A stretch of 64,000 nt of DNA from Apiospora phragmitis (Eukaryota > Ascomycota > Sordariomycetes > Amphisphaeriales > Apiosporaceae). The stretch covers positions 1-64,000 of the forward strand of contig JAQQWL010000002.1 in assembly GCA_038363925.1 (NCBI GenBank), given 5' to 3'. The notes under the pieces were generated by a model. It was not told the origin of the DNA. It saw only the letters and a program-made list of their open reading frames with translations, and searched no databases. The position numbers and the translations under genes are program-made. This document shows, piece after piece, positions 23,786 through 34,195 of this stretch (within the stretch, counting starts at the first letter, position 1; each line of letters starts with the position of its first letter).

Positions 23786-25000
23786 CTGAGGTACTCTATT
23801 ACTAGCTGGGTTTTACCCATACCACCTAGTCCATGCACGACCGCGGTGCGACGTCCACTAGGCTTCTCTAGGATCGTATGGAGGCTTTCGAGCTCTTCTA
23901 TCCTTGTGACGAAGTTTTCCACTACGGTAACTTCGGAAAGGTCGAGAGGGAAATAAAACTGATCTTGTAAAATTCCTCGTCGTATTAATAAATAAGTTAA
24001 CGAAGTAGTTATATATATAGGGAGTATTAACGGTGCGCATTATCGTTAACTCTAGCCTCTGCCTCTTAACGAGACTAGATATTAATAATAGTATTCCTAA
24101 TTATAATCTGCATCTCTCCCGATATCGTTTAAAAGCCGGGATCTTCCCTTAAACTAAACTTCACTATATTACTGTGGTCCGAATAAATGACGATAGGGCT
24201 CAGCATCTATCTGGCCGGGCACAACGGCCGACGCACGAGGTACAACTTAGTTCAGTTCGCCTTAGCAAACGCACCTATTAACTTAGTAGGCTGCTTACTA
24301 TAATCGAGTAGCTAAGAGCTATACGTATTAGATACCCCTCGTAGGTGAACTTCATTACGAAGTTTCTGCTAATCGGTCCGTACTACCCTAACTGCTGCTG
24401 TAACCACTCCGAATCCCGCTCTAAATAACGGAGGATATAGTTATTAGCCGTTATTAAGAGGGAGGCAATATTGACGAGCAGTTAGCCCAGCTGAACACCG
24501 TTGCCGCCCTGGTATGGGGTGCCCATAAACATGATACCGAACGTGGAGAGTCGGATCGAGCGGTGTTTGGTAATACACCCTGACGCGAGGTATCTGAGTG
24601 GATCAAAGCCTGTGAGGTTTAGCGATCGGACTTTTTCAGATCGAAAATTACTTACACTTTTAACGATAATTCCGCCAAAACTATGCGCAATAAAGATAAT
24701 CGGACGCTACATAGTTTAGTCCTTATTAGTTAAATAATTAATCCAGTACCGTATCACATCCAGCGTTTGCTAACATCTATTAATTGCCGCTTACTGCAAA
24801 GATCTAATACCAGGCTGCGGGCATGGTCGTACAGGTATTGTCAGCTTACATCAGAACTGCTGTGGGTGTTCGCGTCGTAGCCCCAGCATAGGATTCGCGC
24901 GTGTGGTGTGTCGGTCGGAAGCAGATCGCGGAGCCAGTGGATACCATTTCGTGCAGTCCAGGTCTGGTCTCGGTGTCCGTTGAGGCCATGGACTGCGACA
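23786..25000 (-). pseudogene. Fungal NLR remnant: alpha/beta-hydrolase plus NB-ARC
   Basis: Translating the minus strand and reading past stops recovers a fungal STAND/NLR protein. At about 24,870-25,000 it shows AVHGLNGHRDQTWTA and HWLRDLLPTDTPHARILCWG, the N-terminal alpha/beta-hydrolase-type effector domain. At 24,350-24,590 it shows the helix after the catalytic region (RSIRLSTFGIMFMGTPYQGG, RYLERDSEWLQQQLG). At 24,180-24,250 comes VVPRASAVVPG, then ENFVTRIEELESL and the NB-ARC P-loop GLGGMGKTQL (23,810-23,840). Many CAG-to-TAG stops and the AT-rich composition indicate RIP. No NB-ARC sequence follows the P-loop helix: at about 23,785 the frame runs into the GC-rich Ulp1-like track. Such proteins act in allorecognition and programmed cell death; this copy cannot. 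Confidence 0.75.
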
Positions 25001-25560
25001 ATACTAGGTAGGGGCGTTAGGCGCTAAAGTGGAGGCACAATGGGGACGCACAGGGGCAGCTTACTCCACTGCAGGGTCATCGCCCTCGAAAACGACGCCA
25101 TTGATTGCCTTGTCGATCGCTTCCTCCAAGAAATCGAGCGGCACAACATGAAGAAGGGATGGGTCATCGCTGATTTGTTCCGTGAGGCCTTGAAGCAGAA
25201 TGCCGAATTCGACAACTTTGCCGCCAAGGCTGGACAACTCCGCAAAAGCAGTATGTTTTATGAGAAGATGGATGTTGTTCGTAAGAATCGAGGCAGCGGT
25301 TGCCGATGGTAGGGCATCAACACCGCCTTTACTCTGGACACATGGTTTCAGCCTTACACTGTCGACTCGCTCTGGGACCTGTCAGGTATGGTGGAGGATT
25401 GCCTCGCCGAGAGTTATCCGAAAAAGCTTCAGGTTTCACGCTGCAGAGGCTGCGAGAGTCGTACTCAAAACAATTAGGGGGTAGAAAAAGGTGGCTACTG
25501 TATACATTCACGACTCGGTTCTGATTTAGCTGGTCAAGTTGCGATAAAGTCTTCGGCGCG
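25001..25560. other. Unassigned fragments upstream of NLR remnant
   Basis: Two short plus-strand frames look protein-like but match nothing I know: 25040-25312 (for example VDRFLQEIERHNMKKGWVI) and about 25317-25480 (FTLDTWFQPYTVDSLWDL, ending at a TAG). They may be pieces of one broken gene. No start, splice signals or domain could be fixed. Confidence 0.25.
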
Positions 25561-25664
25561 TTTCCTACAGTATGCAGGGTTGTCGGGCTGTACTATTTTC
25601 TACTTGTACTATGACCCATCCATGCACGGGCCAAAACCTTGGCATCCCCTCTTAGTACATTTTA

Positions 25665-25799
25665 TTAGTATTTTGTATGCATTCCATTGGCCTCGATCAC
25701 AGCCATACATCTCTCGGGCATAGATTGTAAAAGTGACTGTAAATAATCATCCGGTAATTCATCCCAGGCCTCCTTAACCCAAATCCGAAGCCGGTCCTA
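25665..25799 (-). pseudogene. Tc1/mariner transposase C-terminal fragment
   Basis: The minus strand reads DRLRIWVKEAWDELPDDY, then SMPERCMAVIEANGMHTKY and a stop at 25665-25667. This is the characteristic C-terminal end of Tc1-family transposases. Only about 44 codons remain between stops. It lies immediately upstream of the N-terminally truncated oxidoreductase, so an old insertion may have removed that gene's 5' part. Confidence 0.7.
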
Positions 25800-25821
25800 C
25801 GGTAAGCTCGATTCGCTAGGT

Positions 25822-26886
25822 TTGAGCGTCGCGGGCGGCCGCGCTCGGCGGCTTGACTCTGGCGGGGGTATATCCTTTTTCGGCCCGCGTGAGGGCTGGA
25901 CGTGCGACCAGGTCACGCAATTCGAAGTGGTCCTCGCCAACGGATCGGTCGTTGGAGCCAACGAGAAAGAGAACGCCGACCTATGGTGGGGACTCCGTGG
26001 TGGGTCAAACAACTTCGGCATCATGACGAGCCTGACCTTCCGGACATTTGAGCAAGGCTTGCTGTGGACGAGCATGACCTTTAACCCGCTCACAGAGGTC
26101 AAAAACCAAGTCCGCATCTACGCTCGGATCATGGCCGCCGAGAACTACGACGTGAACGCATCGTTCCTCACTGGTTGGGCCTACGTCGGCCAGATGGGAA
26201 CCACCGTCATTCTGAATCAATTGGCATACACGCGCCCGGTCGGGAATGAGGTGCCTCCACTCTACCAGCCCATCTTGGATCTGCCTTCGGCCAGCCCGTC
26301 TCTGGCGACACCACCGGTTGTCGCGAACATGTCGACGATCGCGCAGAACTCGACCTCGTTCCCCCCCCAGCCCCGCCAGGCCGCCAGGTACATGACGGTC
26401 CCGACGTGCTTCGTGCTCACCGAGTCCATGCTCCGCGCGGCCCACGAGGCTTTCACGGCCTCATTGCCGTTGGTGAAAGACGTGCCGGGCATCATGTGGG
26501 GCGTCAACATCGAGCCCATCCCTCCGTCCATGTGGAGCAACAAGAACAACGGCGACGGGCGCACCAACGCCCTGGGGCTGGCCGGGCGCTTCCCGGCAAG
26601 ACGCTGGGCCTGTTTCCTCTCGCCCGTCTGGGCCGACGCCGACCATGACGAGTAGGTGTACAGCGCCGCGCGCTCGCTGATCGCTGACGTCGAAAGGCGC
26701 GCGAAGGGGCAGGGACTCTATGATCCATACATCTACCTCGACTACGCGGCGCCGTGGCAAGAGGTCCCCGAGAGCTACGGCGAGGAGGACGTTGGGAAGC
26801 TGCAGGAGCTGAGGAAGCGGGTTGACCCTGACATGGTCTTTACACACCAGGTAAAGGGGGGGTTCAAAATCCAATCATCCGAGTGA
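25822..26886 (+). pseudogene. FAD-linked (BBE-like) oxidoreductase, truncated and frameshifted
   Basis: The sequence enters in the middle of a PCMH-type FAD-binding domain: GGGISFFGPREGWTCDQV, then VVLANGSVV and NADLWWGLRGGSNNFGI. It continues through the substrate domain to the berberine-bridge C-terminus (YIYLDYAAPWQEVPESYG and VDPDMVFTHQVKGGFKI). About 150-180 N-terminal residues, including any site for covalent FAD attachment, are absent. Near 26585-26625 the frame shifts out and back, and a TAG at 26653-26655 interrupts it. Relatives oxidise diverse small molecules, often in secondary metabolism. This copy is almost certainly inactive. Its normal GC content shows it was not hit by RIP. 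Confidence 0.8.
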
Positions 26887-28020
26887 GGTGACACGCTCAG
26901 GGATTTGTCTGGTGATCGTTTGAGTGGCGAGCCTCCGTCAGAGTAGTAGATATTGGGTCGTGGCTCAACTGATCTGAAGCCGACCTATTTACCGATCTAG
27001 GGTTTGGCAAGTCCGTTAACTGTTTAGAATTCGCATTACCACTTATGGATCTAGCTATTTCGTTAGTGTTACCCCTGGCTCGAGTGGGTATTGATAAAGT
27101 GCGTCACTCCTCCAAAATGTACAGACCGGCCACTACTAGCAGATCGTTGACGTGGTGGACCGTCAGCTCAACTACGAGCTCATGCGTCCTGATAAATGTT
27201 ACATGTCATCTATGCCACCGAGGAAATCGACACACCGTTCGTGGTATTGGGAGTGGCGGGAAGGAATATAACGCCGAACGTCTTGATAGGCACCCTAACT
27301 GCTGGCAGCGGAGCTACGGTGAACCTTTTCAACGAAGGACTCAACGTTAGAAAACCCACTGAGATCTTGAGAGTTATGATTTTCTCCTCCTATTCCGTGG
27401 CTTCTTCCTAAAGTGCCTGTAGGAAATCTTACTCAAAATTAGGAAATCGGGAAATCCCACCTGAAATTAGGAAATCTCACCTGAAATTAAGAAATCGAGA
27501 AATCCCACCTAAAATTAGGAAATTAAGAAACCAGGAAATCTCACCTAGAATCGAGAAATTAGTGTTAAAATATTAATATTAGCAAGGGTATTCTATATTA
27601 AATAAAATTATTCACCTTTTTTACCGACATTAGAGTAGAGCATTAGTCCACTTGGTTCCATCTGCGACCCTGGCTCCCGGGAGCGAGTAAAGGTCCTCGG
27701 CGATAGGAGACAGGCCCTGCAGCCTTTCAACCTGGAGGGCGCGCTCTTGGACGGGACAACACCTGGCCTTGGCATGCATCCTGTCGCAGAGCAATGCACT
27801 AAGGCGGGTGCTGCATCTGCGGTGGCAACGTCAATGAGGACTTTCAAAACCGAGATGTGTGTACAGTGACCTATAGACGCGAAGGCAGACAGCGAAGACG
27901 GCCAGCGGCAACAACCATGCCGAGGACAACAACTCCAAGGGACAGAGAGAGCACTGCAGACGCGCCACCTCGATCAATTGAGTCGGCACAGCTACAAAGC
28001 CATAGCATCCTTATTCCTAG
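26887..28020. other. Intergenic with tandem repeat
   Basis: Apart from the tandem repeat at 27420-27561, short frames at 27045-27411 (+) and 27608-27847 (-) are seen without recognisable content. Confidence 0.4.
27420..27561. repeat. Degenerate ~20-bp tandem repeat
   Basis: About seven imperfect copies of a unit close to gaaatcycacctgaaattag occur head to tail, in some places shortened or with an extra gaaat step. It does not code for protein and matches no element I recognise. Confidence 0.8.
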
Positions 28021-29621
28021 CTAAACATCACGATGTTGCCCCGAAGAGCGCACATATTGCATTGCCTCCGCCATTTGCTCCTCCGTGGGCCGCTGTACGA
28101 TCATCAAGTACAGAACGTCCTGCGACAGTGTTAGTATCTTCCAAGAAGTAGGCTTTGGTAGACCTTGGTTTGCGTTACTCACGTTCTGCAAGAGCTTCCT
28201 GGCGCCTTGTATCAAGTGAACGGGTCCAATGCCACTGCCAATGCCACCTCCGCGAGCAGGCCACCACCTCTTCGTGATGCCCATGAAATACCTCTTCCGG
28301 AACCATCTCCGGTATCATTGCGGCCTGAGCGGCCACGGAGGCTACCGGGTAGTCCATCCCTCGAGTCTGCACGACCACCCCTTAGGCCACCCCTGCGTCC
28401 GCCGATGAGTCCACCGCGATGTCTAGCAAATCCGCCTTGGAGAAAACTGCACAAAGTCAGTCTTGGTCATTGAAGTGCTGTCTGCGTCACTCACCCTCCT
28501 GTCAATAACGCAATGGGATCTCCACTGCTGGCAGGATGATTCGGGTCGGCATATCTAGAGGCGAACTGCTCTTGGCCCGTCGCGTTGGCCATGGAGCTGT
28601 CGGGGTTCTCGCCAGCCCACGTCGCCCTGGCCCTCTTGTCCATGTACTGCCCGGCGAAGTTCCCGCCGCGCTTGATAGCCGATTGCTTCTTGGCTTCACC
28701 AGCGTCGCCTGAATCCACCAGCTCATCGAGCGTAGGGAACACGAGGGGGCGGTCTCCGGCCACTCAAAAAGAGGAAGCCCCGCTCGAGCTTTCGAACCGA
28801 CCGCGCTGGCCCTGGGATGAAGCCTTCGCAATGGAAGACTCCATATTGAATTCCGTCATGGTCAACATCTCGTTCGACTGGCCCGGCTTCCACGTCATGA
28901 CCAGAGCAACCAGGCCTCGGGGGGTGAAGAAGGACTCATTAACCTGATCCAGGAATTGGTTGGTTTTGGACCGACTGTGAAGCTCGCTGGTGGCGTCCGT
29001 CACTTTCTTGACGGCCATGGAGATGATGACGGTGAACGGTTCGGGCACAGCTTGCCCCGCGAAAGAAGCCAAGTTGATGGCCTGGATCCAGGGGCTGGGC
29101 TCGACAGATTTGTTGAGCTTGTCGAGAAAGTCAAGGAAGGTGGCCTGGTCAATGCCTGCATCGGCAAGCAGAGGCGAGTAGGCACGCACAAAGCCCCGGG
29201 TGCGGGATCCGGGCCGCCGCTGGGTGATGACGACGGGTAGAGCGAGTTGGTGGTCTTCGCTGTCTTGTTCGTATGGGGGCGGGGGTGGTCGCGTAGAAAC
29301 GACGCGGTGAGCGCGGGGAGGTGCTCTGCTGAAACGCCAGAAGGCGCGGCGCATGGTCCGCCAACTGGTCTTGGACTCGTCCAGCTCCCAGGCGGCCTCG
29401 TCCATCTGCTGGGACAAGCGCGCTTCGTCTTCGTCTTCGACATCCTCATTTGCCTCGTTTACCTCGCTGTTACCCGGCACTATCTTGGAAGCTTTCTTCT
29501 CCTTGTGATGTTGATAGCTCTCCGTGGCCAGACCGATGGCAGTTGCTAGGCCACGCACAAGCGTCCCCACCGGCCCGGCGAGCTGCTGGCGGCCATCCGT
29601 GTTCCGTTGCCCACGGTTCAT
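28021..29621 (-). CDS. Conserved fungal protein of unknown function, reading frame interrupted
   Basis: Exon 1 runs 29621-28495, exon 2 28446-28183 and exon 3 28119-28021, with GTGAGT donors and CAG acceptors. The N-terminal 285 residues read cleanly: an acidic segment (EVNEANEDVEDEDEARL), then VVITQRRPGSRTRGFVRAYS and DQATFLDFLDKLNKSVEPSP, a hydrophobic stretch near NLASFAGQAVPEPFTVIISM, and FLDQVNESFFTPRGLVALVM. I recognise this as a widespread fungal family without known function. A TGA at 28764-28766 interrupts the frame. The next frame there reads FEWPETAP before returning to PLVFPTLDEL, so two opposite one-base indels in a T run and a C run would explain it. A Gly/Arg-rich region follows, with one more frameshift in exon 2, and exon 3 ends LYLMIVQRPTEEQMAEAM. 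It may be a live gene with assembly errors or a recent pseudogene. Confidence 0.6.
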
Positions 29622-30282
29622 GGTTGAGATGGAGCTGGGATGTGAAGTTAATGGGACGAGACAAAAGAGTCGAGCAGTCCGACTACATATAGGCTGGAGG
29701 TTGGAGATGGTATCGATATGATGACATGGGTGATGGTGGCTGAGCAGGTACTAATGGCACTAGTGCTTACTTACTCCCCTAATAGCGGTTGTCCACACGA
29801 CCGGGATGCGTACGAGACCGATACCGATACCGATACCGATACCGTGCCTCGCGGCTTGAGTGAAGGCAATTGTCATGGGTCTTTCGCAGAAGGATTTCTG
29901 CATGAACCTGTCACGAGATGTAGGTGACACCTACCGCCTCTCGGCGTTGGTTTTACTCTTGTTGGAATAAACGACATACTTCAGGAGGAAATGAAGGTAA
30001 CTCCTCGAATAAACGGTCAGTTCACCCTCGAGACACTGGGATAATAAAAAATAACAACTAGACTAGGCAGGAAGAGACCTCAAAATCGCTTACTCTGGTT
30101 GCCTGGTACGACTCATCGTAATGATCAGAATGACAGCTGACAATCGATGGGCGGCAAAACGCAGCGCCAAATCCAGGCTCCCGGAAATGCTACAAGTCGC
30201 GCAGTCTTATATGATTCCGCGAGCCCTTCAGGTCGACTATGAAGTGGTCAAGAGTGATGCTTAGCTGGCGCACCAAATTTAT
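29622..30282. other. Intergenic, no gene recognised
   Basis: This is the upstream region of the leftward gene at 28.0-29.6 kb. It contains the ataccg microsatellite and no convincing coding sequence. Confidence 0.4.
29817..29844. repeat. Hexanucleotide microsatellite (ataccg)n
   Basis: Four perfect copies of ataccg are preceded by a partial copy; the run is non-coding. Confidence 0.85.
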
Positions 30283-30537
30283 TCAGCCGTGGAATACGCA
30301 GTAGCTGTTGGCGATCTCCAGGTTCCTGTCGATTGCTCTTGCAGCATCGATACTCTCCGACCAGGGCGTTTCTTCGACACCGATGCCATGCTCCTGACAA
30401 ATTCCCAGCTCCTCCAATAGTCTCGCAATGTCGTGACCAGTACTGTCCTTGACGAAGAAGAGGAAAATGACATGGTACGGATGCCTAGGAACAAGCCTCT
30501 GGTGCGTTTGATAGTTCTGTCGTTGAATAGATGCCCA
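30283..30537 (-). CDS. Possible 3' exon of an unrecognised gene
   Basis: A minus-strand frame of 84 codons ends at a TGA at 30283-30285. It is protein-like in composition (RHPYHVIFLFFVKDSTG, ARLLEELGICQEHGIGVEET, AARAIDRNLEIANSYCVFHG). It has no ATG and is preceded by an in-frame TAA at 30538-30540, so it would have to be a terminal exon or a gene fragment. Upstream exons could not be identified and no family is recognised. Confidence 0.3.
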   Translation of the reverse strand, partial: WASIQRQNYQTHQRLVPRHPYHVIFLFFVKDSTGHDIARLLEELGICQEHGIGVEETPWSESIDAARAIDRNLEIANSYCVFHG

Positions 30538-30540
30538 TTA

Positions 30541-31243
30541 TTTCTTCTTGTGGTGGGACACAGCGTAGACACTAACAATATCGACGTCGAGTTACATAAT
30601 GCACTCAACCAAGACGGTGGCCCTTCACCGCGAAGCCCGATCCCGCGATAACAGAGCTCGAAGGAATCGGGACTCGACGCGAGGGTGGCTGGATCGGGAC
30701 ATAAATCGTCGTTCGCCACTCCCGCGTATGGTGTTATATGCGAGGATCCTTCTGACCTTGGCCTAAAGACGATTGGCCTTGCCATTTTCCTCATCCGAAG
30801 TGGCGATGAGCCATTCGATCATGTGGCCTATGCCGCAAGATGTGAGCAGATGCGTCCGCGAGTGTTATGTACACTTTCCGCTAAGAGCCCGACAAGGTTG
30901 GAACTGCGAGAAGCTTCGGACACTTATATGTAGTTCAGCAAGCCCTCGACGATCGTTGTGTCAAAAATGGGTTATGTGTATCGGCCCAATGTAAAGACCC
31001 ATTCAAATCGCTCGCTGATATTTATCACAAGAGGACTAAGGCCTGACACCTATATTATCGCTTTAACAAGACTGTATTTCCCCATCCCCCCCTTATGTTA
31101 AATAGGGGCAGTATATAGGGTTAACGAATGTATAGAATTCTTTAATATCCCAGATCTTCACACCTAGTTCCAAGTCCTGCACCATTGGCTGTATATTACA
31201 ATCCTTTTGGTAAAAGCAGTCGTCCGTGTCCCATTTCCAACGT
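30541..31243. other. Intergenic, no gene recognised
   Basis: Short frames only. The right part is probably the 3' flank of the small secreted protein gene that ends at 31244. Confidence 0.4.
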
Positions 31244-31844
31244 TTAGCCTGCGCGGCCAGGGCAGATCGCGTAAGCATTTCCGTTGCCGAAGTCGTGGAC
31301 GCGGCACGTCTTTCCGTCGCCGCCGCCACTCTGTGCAGTCTGGTTTCGTGAGAGAAGAGGTTAGTAGAGTACGCGTGAGACGGAATTTGATTGCCTCCAG
31401 CGGCTCGTAGCGACCGAGCGAAGATTCGACGATCCTTGATAAATACGTTGAACGGGAAGACCTACGCACTATGGCACGGAAAAGCAACTTATGTTAGTGA
31501 CCCTCATTCTTCTCGTTGTAGACTTCGGTGAATCGGGGGAGGGTTGGGCTTGCGCTCCCACTTACACTAGTTCCCTGAGTGCACGCGATGTTCTGGAAGG
31601 AAAAAAAGCAACTTGTGCCGTTGCATACCTGTTGACCTCGGAATAGTCAGTAAGCAACAACGATGTATTATGCACAAGTTCATGGCTGATCAAAGTCTGA
31701 AATAGGAAAACCGCGTACGCCGTCGTAGTCGGCCTGGGTTGCCCTTTTGTCTTCGATCTTGGCATTGGTCGTTCCCGAAGCGGGCAGGGCGTGCATAGCA
31801 GAAGCACTGGCAATGGCGGCGATGACGAGCTTGGTGATTTGCAT
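31244..31844 (-). CDS. Small secreted cysteine-containing protein (94 aa)
   Basis: Three exons (31844-31719, 31628-31566, 31339-31244) of 126, 63 and 96 nt keep one frame. Donors are GTACGC and GTAAGT. The acceptors are CAG, the second preceded by a CTACTAAC branch site. The 94-residue product starts with a signal peptide (MQITKLVIAAIASASAMHAL). A pro-segment with a dibasic KR at residues 33-34, suitable for Kex2 cleavage, comes next. The mature part has five cysteines: VCNGTSC, NIACTQG, GKTCRVHDF and AICPGRAG. Size, processing signals and cysteine density are those of fungal secreted effector or antimicrobial-type proteins, but no family is recognised. The second intron (226 nt) is long for this genome. 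No reading frame in the raw sequence shows the gene; it appears only after splicing. Confidence 0.72.
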
Positions 31845-32538
31845 CTTGGTTTTGATACGTGTTTGTATAATGACGTGAATATTAGAAGTTTGAATGCGTT
31901 GTTTGTCAGGTTGATGTCTTCTGAGGGAGGAATGAGGAAGAGAACGTAAATGTCGAGTGCCGACTTGGCCCCTTTTGTAGTAACTCAGACTGTTACAGCG
32001 CTCTATGATTTGACCGTTATGTATTTCGTCTCTGGGCTCTGGAATGCACCCTCATGTAGGTAAGACTCATATGAGGCTGCCATGCGGTTCACACACCGAC
32101 TGAAGACCACACAGTATAACAACATGTGGCCTGCGACTAATACAAGTAGTGTCCCGCATCAACCGAAGTTGTGGACTTGCTCCAGGCTAAAATATTATAT
32201 TAGACATGTAAATGCGGTAAGACGGGCAGTACTTTTTCCTCTTTTGGCTAATACGATGACGGCATGGTAATCCCCTGTGAATATTCTGAAAAGCCTTAGC
32301 TAAATAGTCACCCTGCAGCCTGTAATATGCATCAACTAAATTATGTCAGCTATCAGGCTTACTCCTCCTACATATCATCCGTCCATGACCAATAACATTT
32401 AAAATATGAGTTATTCTAGCTAAGGCGAGTGAAATATGGGACAGCGACAAGGTCGCTATATTTTGTCGCAACACTGATTATTATGAATCAATAAGTAATG
32501 ACCTTTCGAGAAAAGTATATCCTATACAGTCGAGGTAT
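31845..32538. other. Intergenic, promoter side of the small secreted protein gene
   Basis: No coding sequence was recognised. The gene at 31244-31844 starts at the left edge and is transcribed leftward, so its promoter lies here. Confidence 0.4.
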
Positions 32539-33522
32539 TCAGTGAGAGACTAGTGCCGTTGTTTTGAAGTTATAGGGAGCTTTTACCAGCTGAGATAAGT
32601 AGAGTGAATATAATAGGATCAGTGCCGCAAAGAGGGGCTTTCGGGTCATGAGCCGCCCGCTCTCTAGAGCATCGATGACTGCTCGAAAGCTAGATGCAGT
32701 AAGACTTACGGCTTTTTGACAAGTCAGTAACGTGTCAGCCTTATGCCACAAAAGGTTTTCGGTGTTTGGGTCACCTGCCACAGCCTTTTTTCCCCTAAAC
32801 ATCATGCCAATGGGAACCGACTCATTCCAAAGGGCGACGTTGACGATCGACCCCTTCGTTCGGACCGCCCGGCAAGCTGCGTTGATACTGGCGGGTACGC
32901 CAGCACATTCCAGTACAACAACAGGCCCCTTCCCGTCACAAAGCTCCCACCTCTTGACACCACGTCTTCTTTCCGGGTTAATGACCATAGTCGCTTCATA
33001 TTGCCGCGCAAACTGCTCCCGTTTGGTGGACAGCTCCAATACGATGATACGTCCACCAATGTGTCAGGCATTGAGGCGATTTATGACCGCGAGGATGATG
33101 AGACCCGTACCCATGACCAGGACGTCGTCACCCGGCTTAGCCGCAGCTTGCTCCATAGCGCGTCAGGCGACCAAGAGCGGCTTCTACCAGGGCTTCTATG
33201 GTTTGTCAGTGACGCTTTCTAACACATGATTCTCTCATCTCTTCTACAGAGACCGGGTTTGGGTAAGTGCTCGTTTCTACATACCTCCAATCTCGTATGG
33301 GATCAAGTCCGCGAGTTTATGGGCGAACCGCGTATCCATGCAAATGTAGTCGGACAACCGCCGCCCCACCCCATGAGGTCGACAAAGCCTAGAGAGGAGC
33401 GGCAGTTGACCACGCCTTGGCTGCAGGAAGGGCAGTTTGACCTGGTGTTGGAGGCGTTCGGGCTCGCGCATGTTGTGTTGCAGGTGGAGGCCACCCGGGC
33501 CGTGGTATCTCAGCGCACGCAT
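32539..33522 (-). pseudogene. Zinc-type medium-chain alcohol dehydrogenase, internally deleted
   Basis: The minus strand begins with a typical MDR start (MRALRYHGPGGLHLQHNM, from 33522). It soon jumps to the segment that normally follows the structural zinc site (CPTTFAW frame, SDYICMDTRFAHKLADLIPY in the neighbouring frame). The cofactor-binding half is legible as GHGYGSHHPRGHKSPQ and in another frame as VLVMGTGLIILAVINRLNA, followed by a TGA. It continues VVVLECAGVPASINAACRAV, KGSIVNVALW and MTRKPLFAAL. The closest overall resemblance is to fungal (R,R)-butanediol dehydrogenase-like enzymes. The catalytic-zinc region is deleted and at least one stop and several shifts occur, so this is a real pseudogene and not just a base-call problem. 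Confidence 0.75.
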
Positions 33523-34195
33523 AGCTTTCTCTGTTTTCTTATGAGTGGGTAGCTGTTGTTATTGTTACGGAAAGGACCTGCAGTAAATCAAGGATTTTGC
33601 TTGCTTTATGTTGTCGGAATGAGCAGTCAATCCAAATCTCCGTTGCAGTAAATCGTATGGCCGCCAAGTACTCGGCAGTGTATGGACGCGACCTAAACTG
33701 ATGCTTCCACCGGTCATCCCCACTGCCTGTTACACCCGGTTGATCATGCTGTCCACCCCTTCCATCTCGGTCGGATCGATAGAATGCTCATGGGCATCGA
33801 GGCGACCGCGGTCGAGCTTCTTACGTTTATCACCATGAAGCTGTGAGGCGAGGACGGAGTTCAAACCTCGTGATTACTACTGTGTTGGGTATGGTGGATG
33901 GTATCGTACGTCACAGCGTTAGTGAAAGCTACTAGTTTTGCAGACAGAGAAGCAGTTCAAATCCTCACAAGCCGTATTCTGTACGCCGTATCCGCCATCC
34001 CAATTTTTAGTTAGCGAATGGCGGTATTAGAGGTTGCTTCGACAGAAAGTCCTTAAGTGGCGTTATGGGACTGGCTTGCCACTTGATGCTGGATCATTCG
34101 GCACACTCACGTCTATACATCCATCGATTCCTTGCCACCTCGCTTTCTACCATCTGGACTCGGCTCGCCGGAACCTCGAGAAGAATGGCAACATA
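33523..34195. other. Intergenic, no gene recognised
   Basis: Nothing recognisable. The reading frame of the next gene is open upstream to 34034 but without an ATG. Confidence 0.4.

Noticed and set aside
23858..24040. Separate small gene at the left edge of the NLR remnant
   Set aside because: Reading the neighbouring frame gives the FPLDLSEVTVVENFVTR linker that normally precedes NB-ARC, so the frame is a shadow.
27420..27561. CRISPR-like array
   Set aside because: Units are tandem and imperfect with no spacers, and the genome is clearly eukaryotic.
33830..33990. tRNA candidates based on gttcaaacctc and gttcaaatcctc
   Set aside because: Neither has an A box at the right distance or a pairable acceptor stem.
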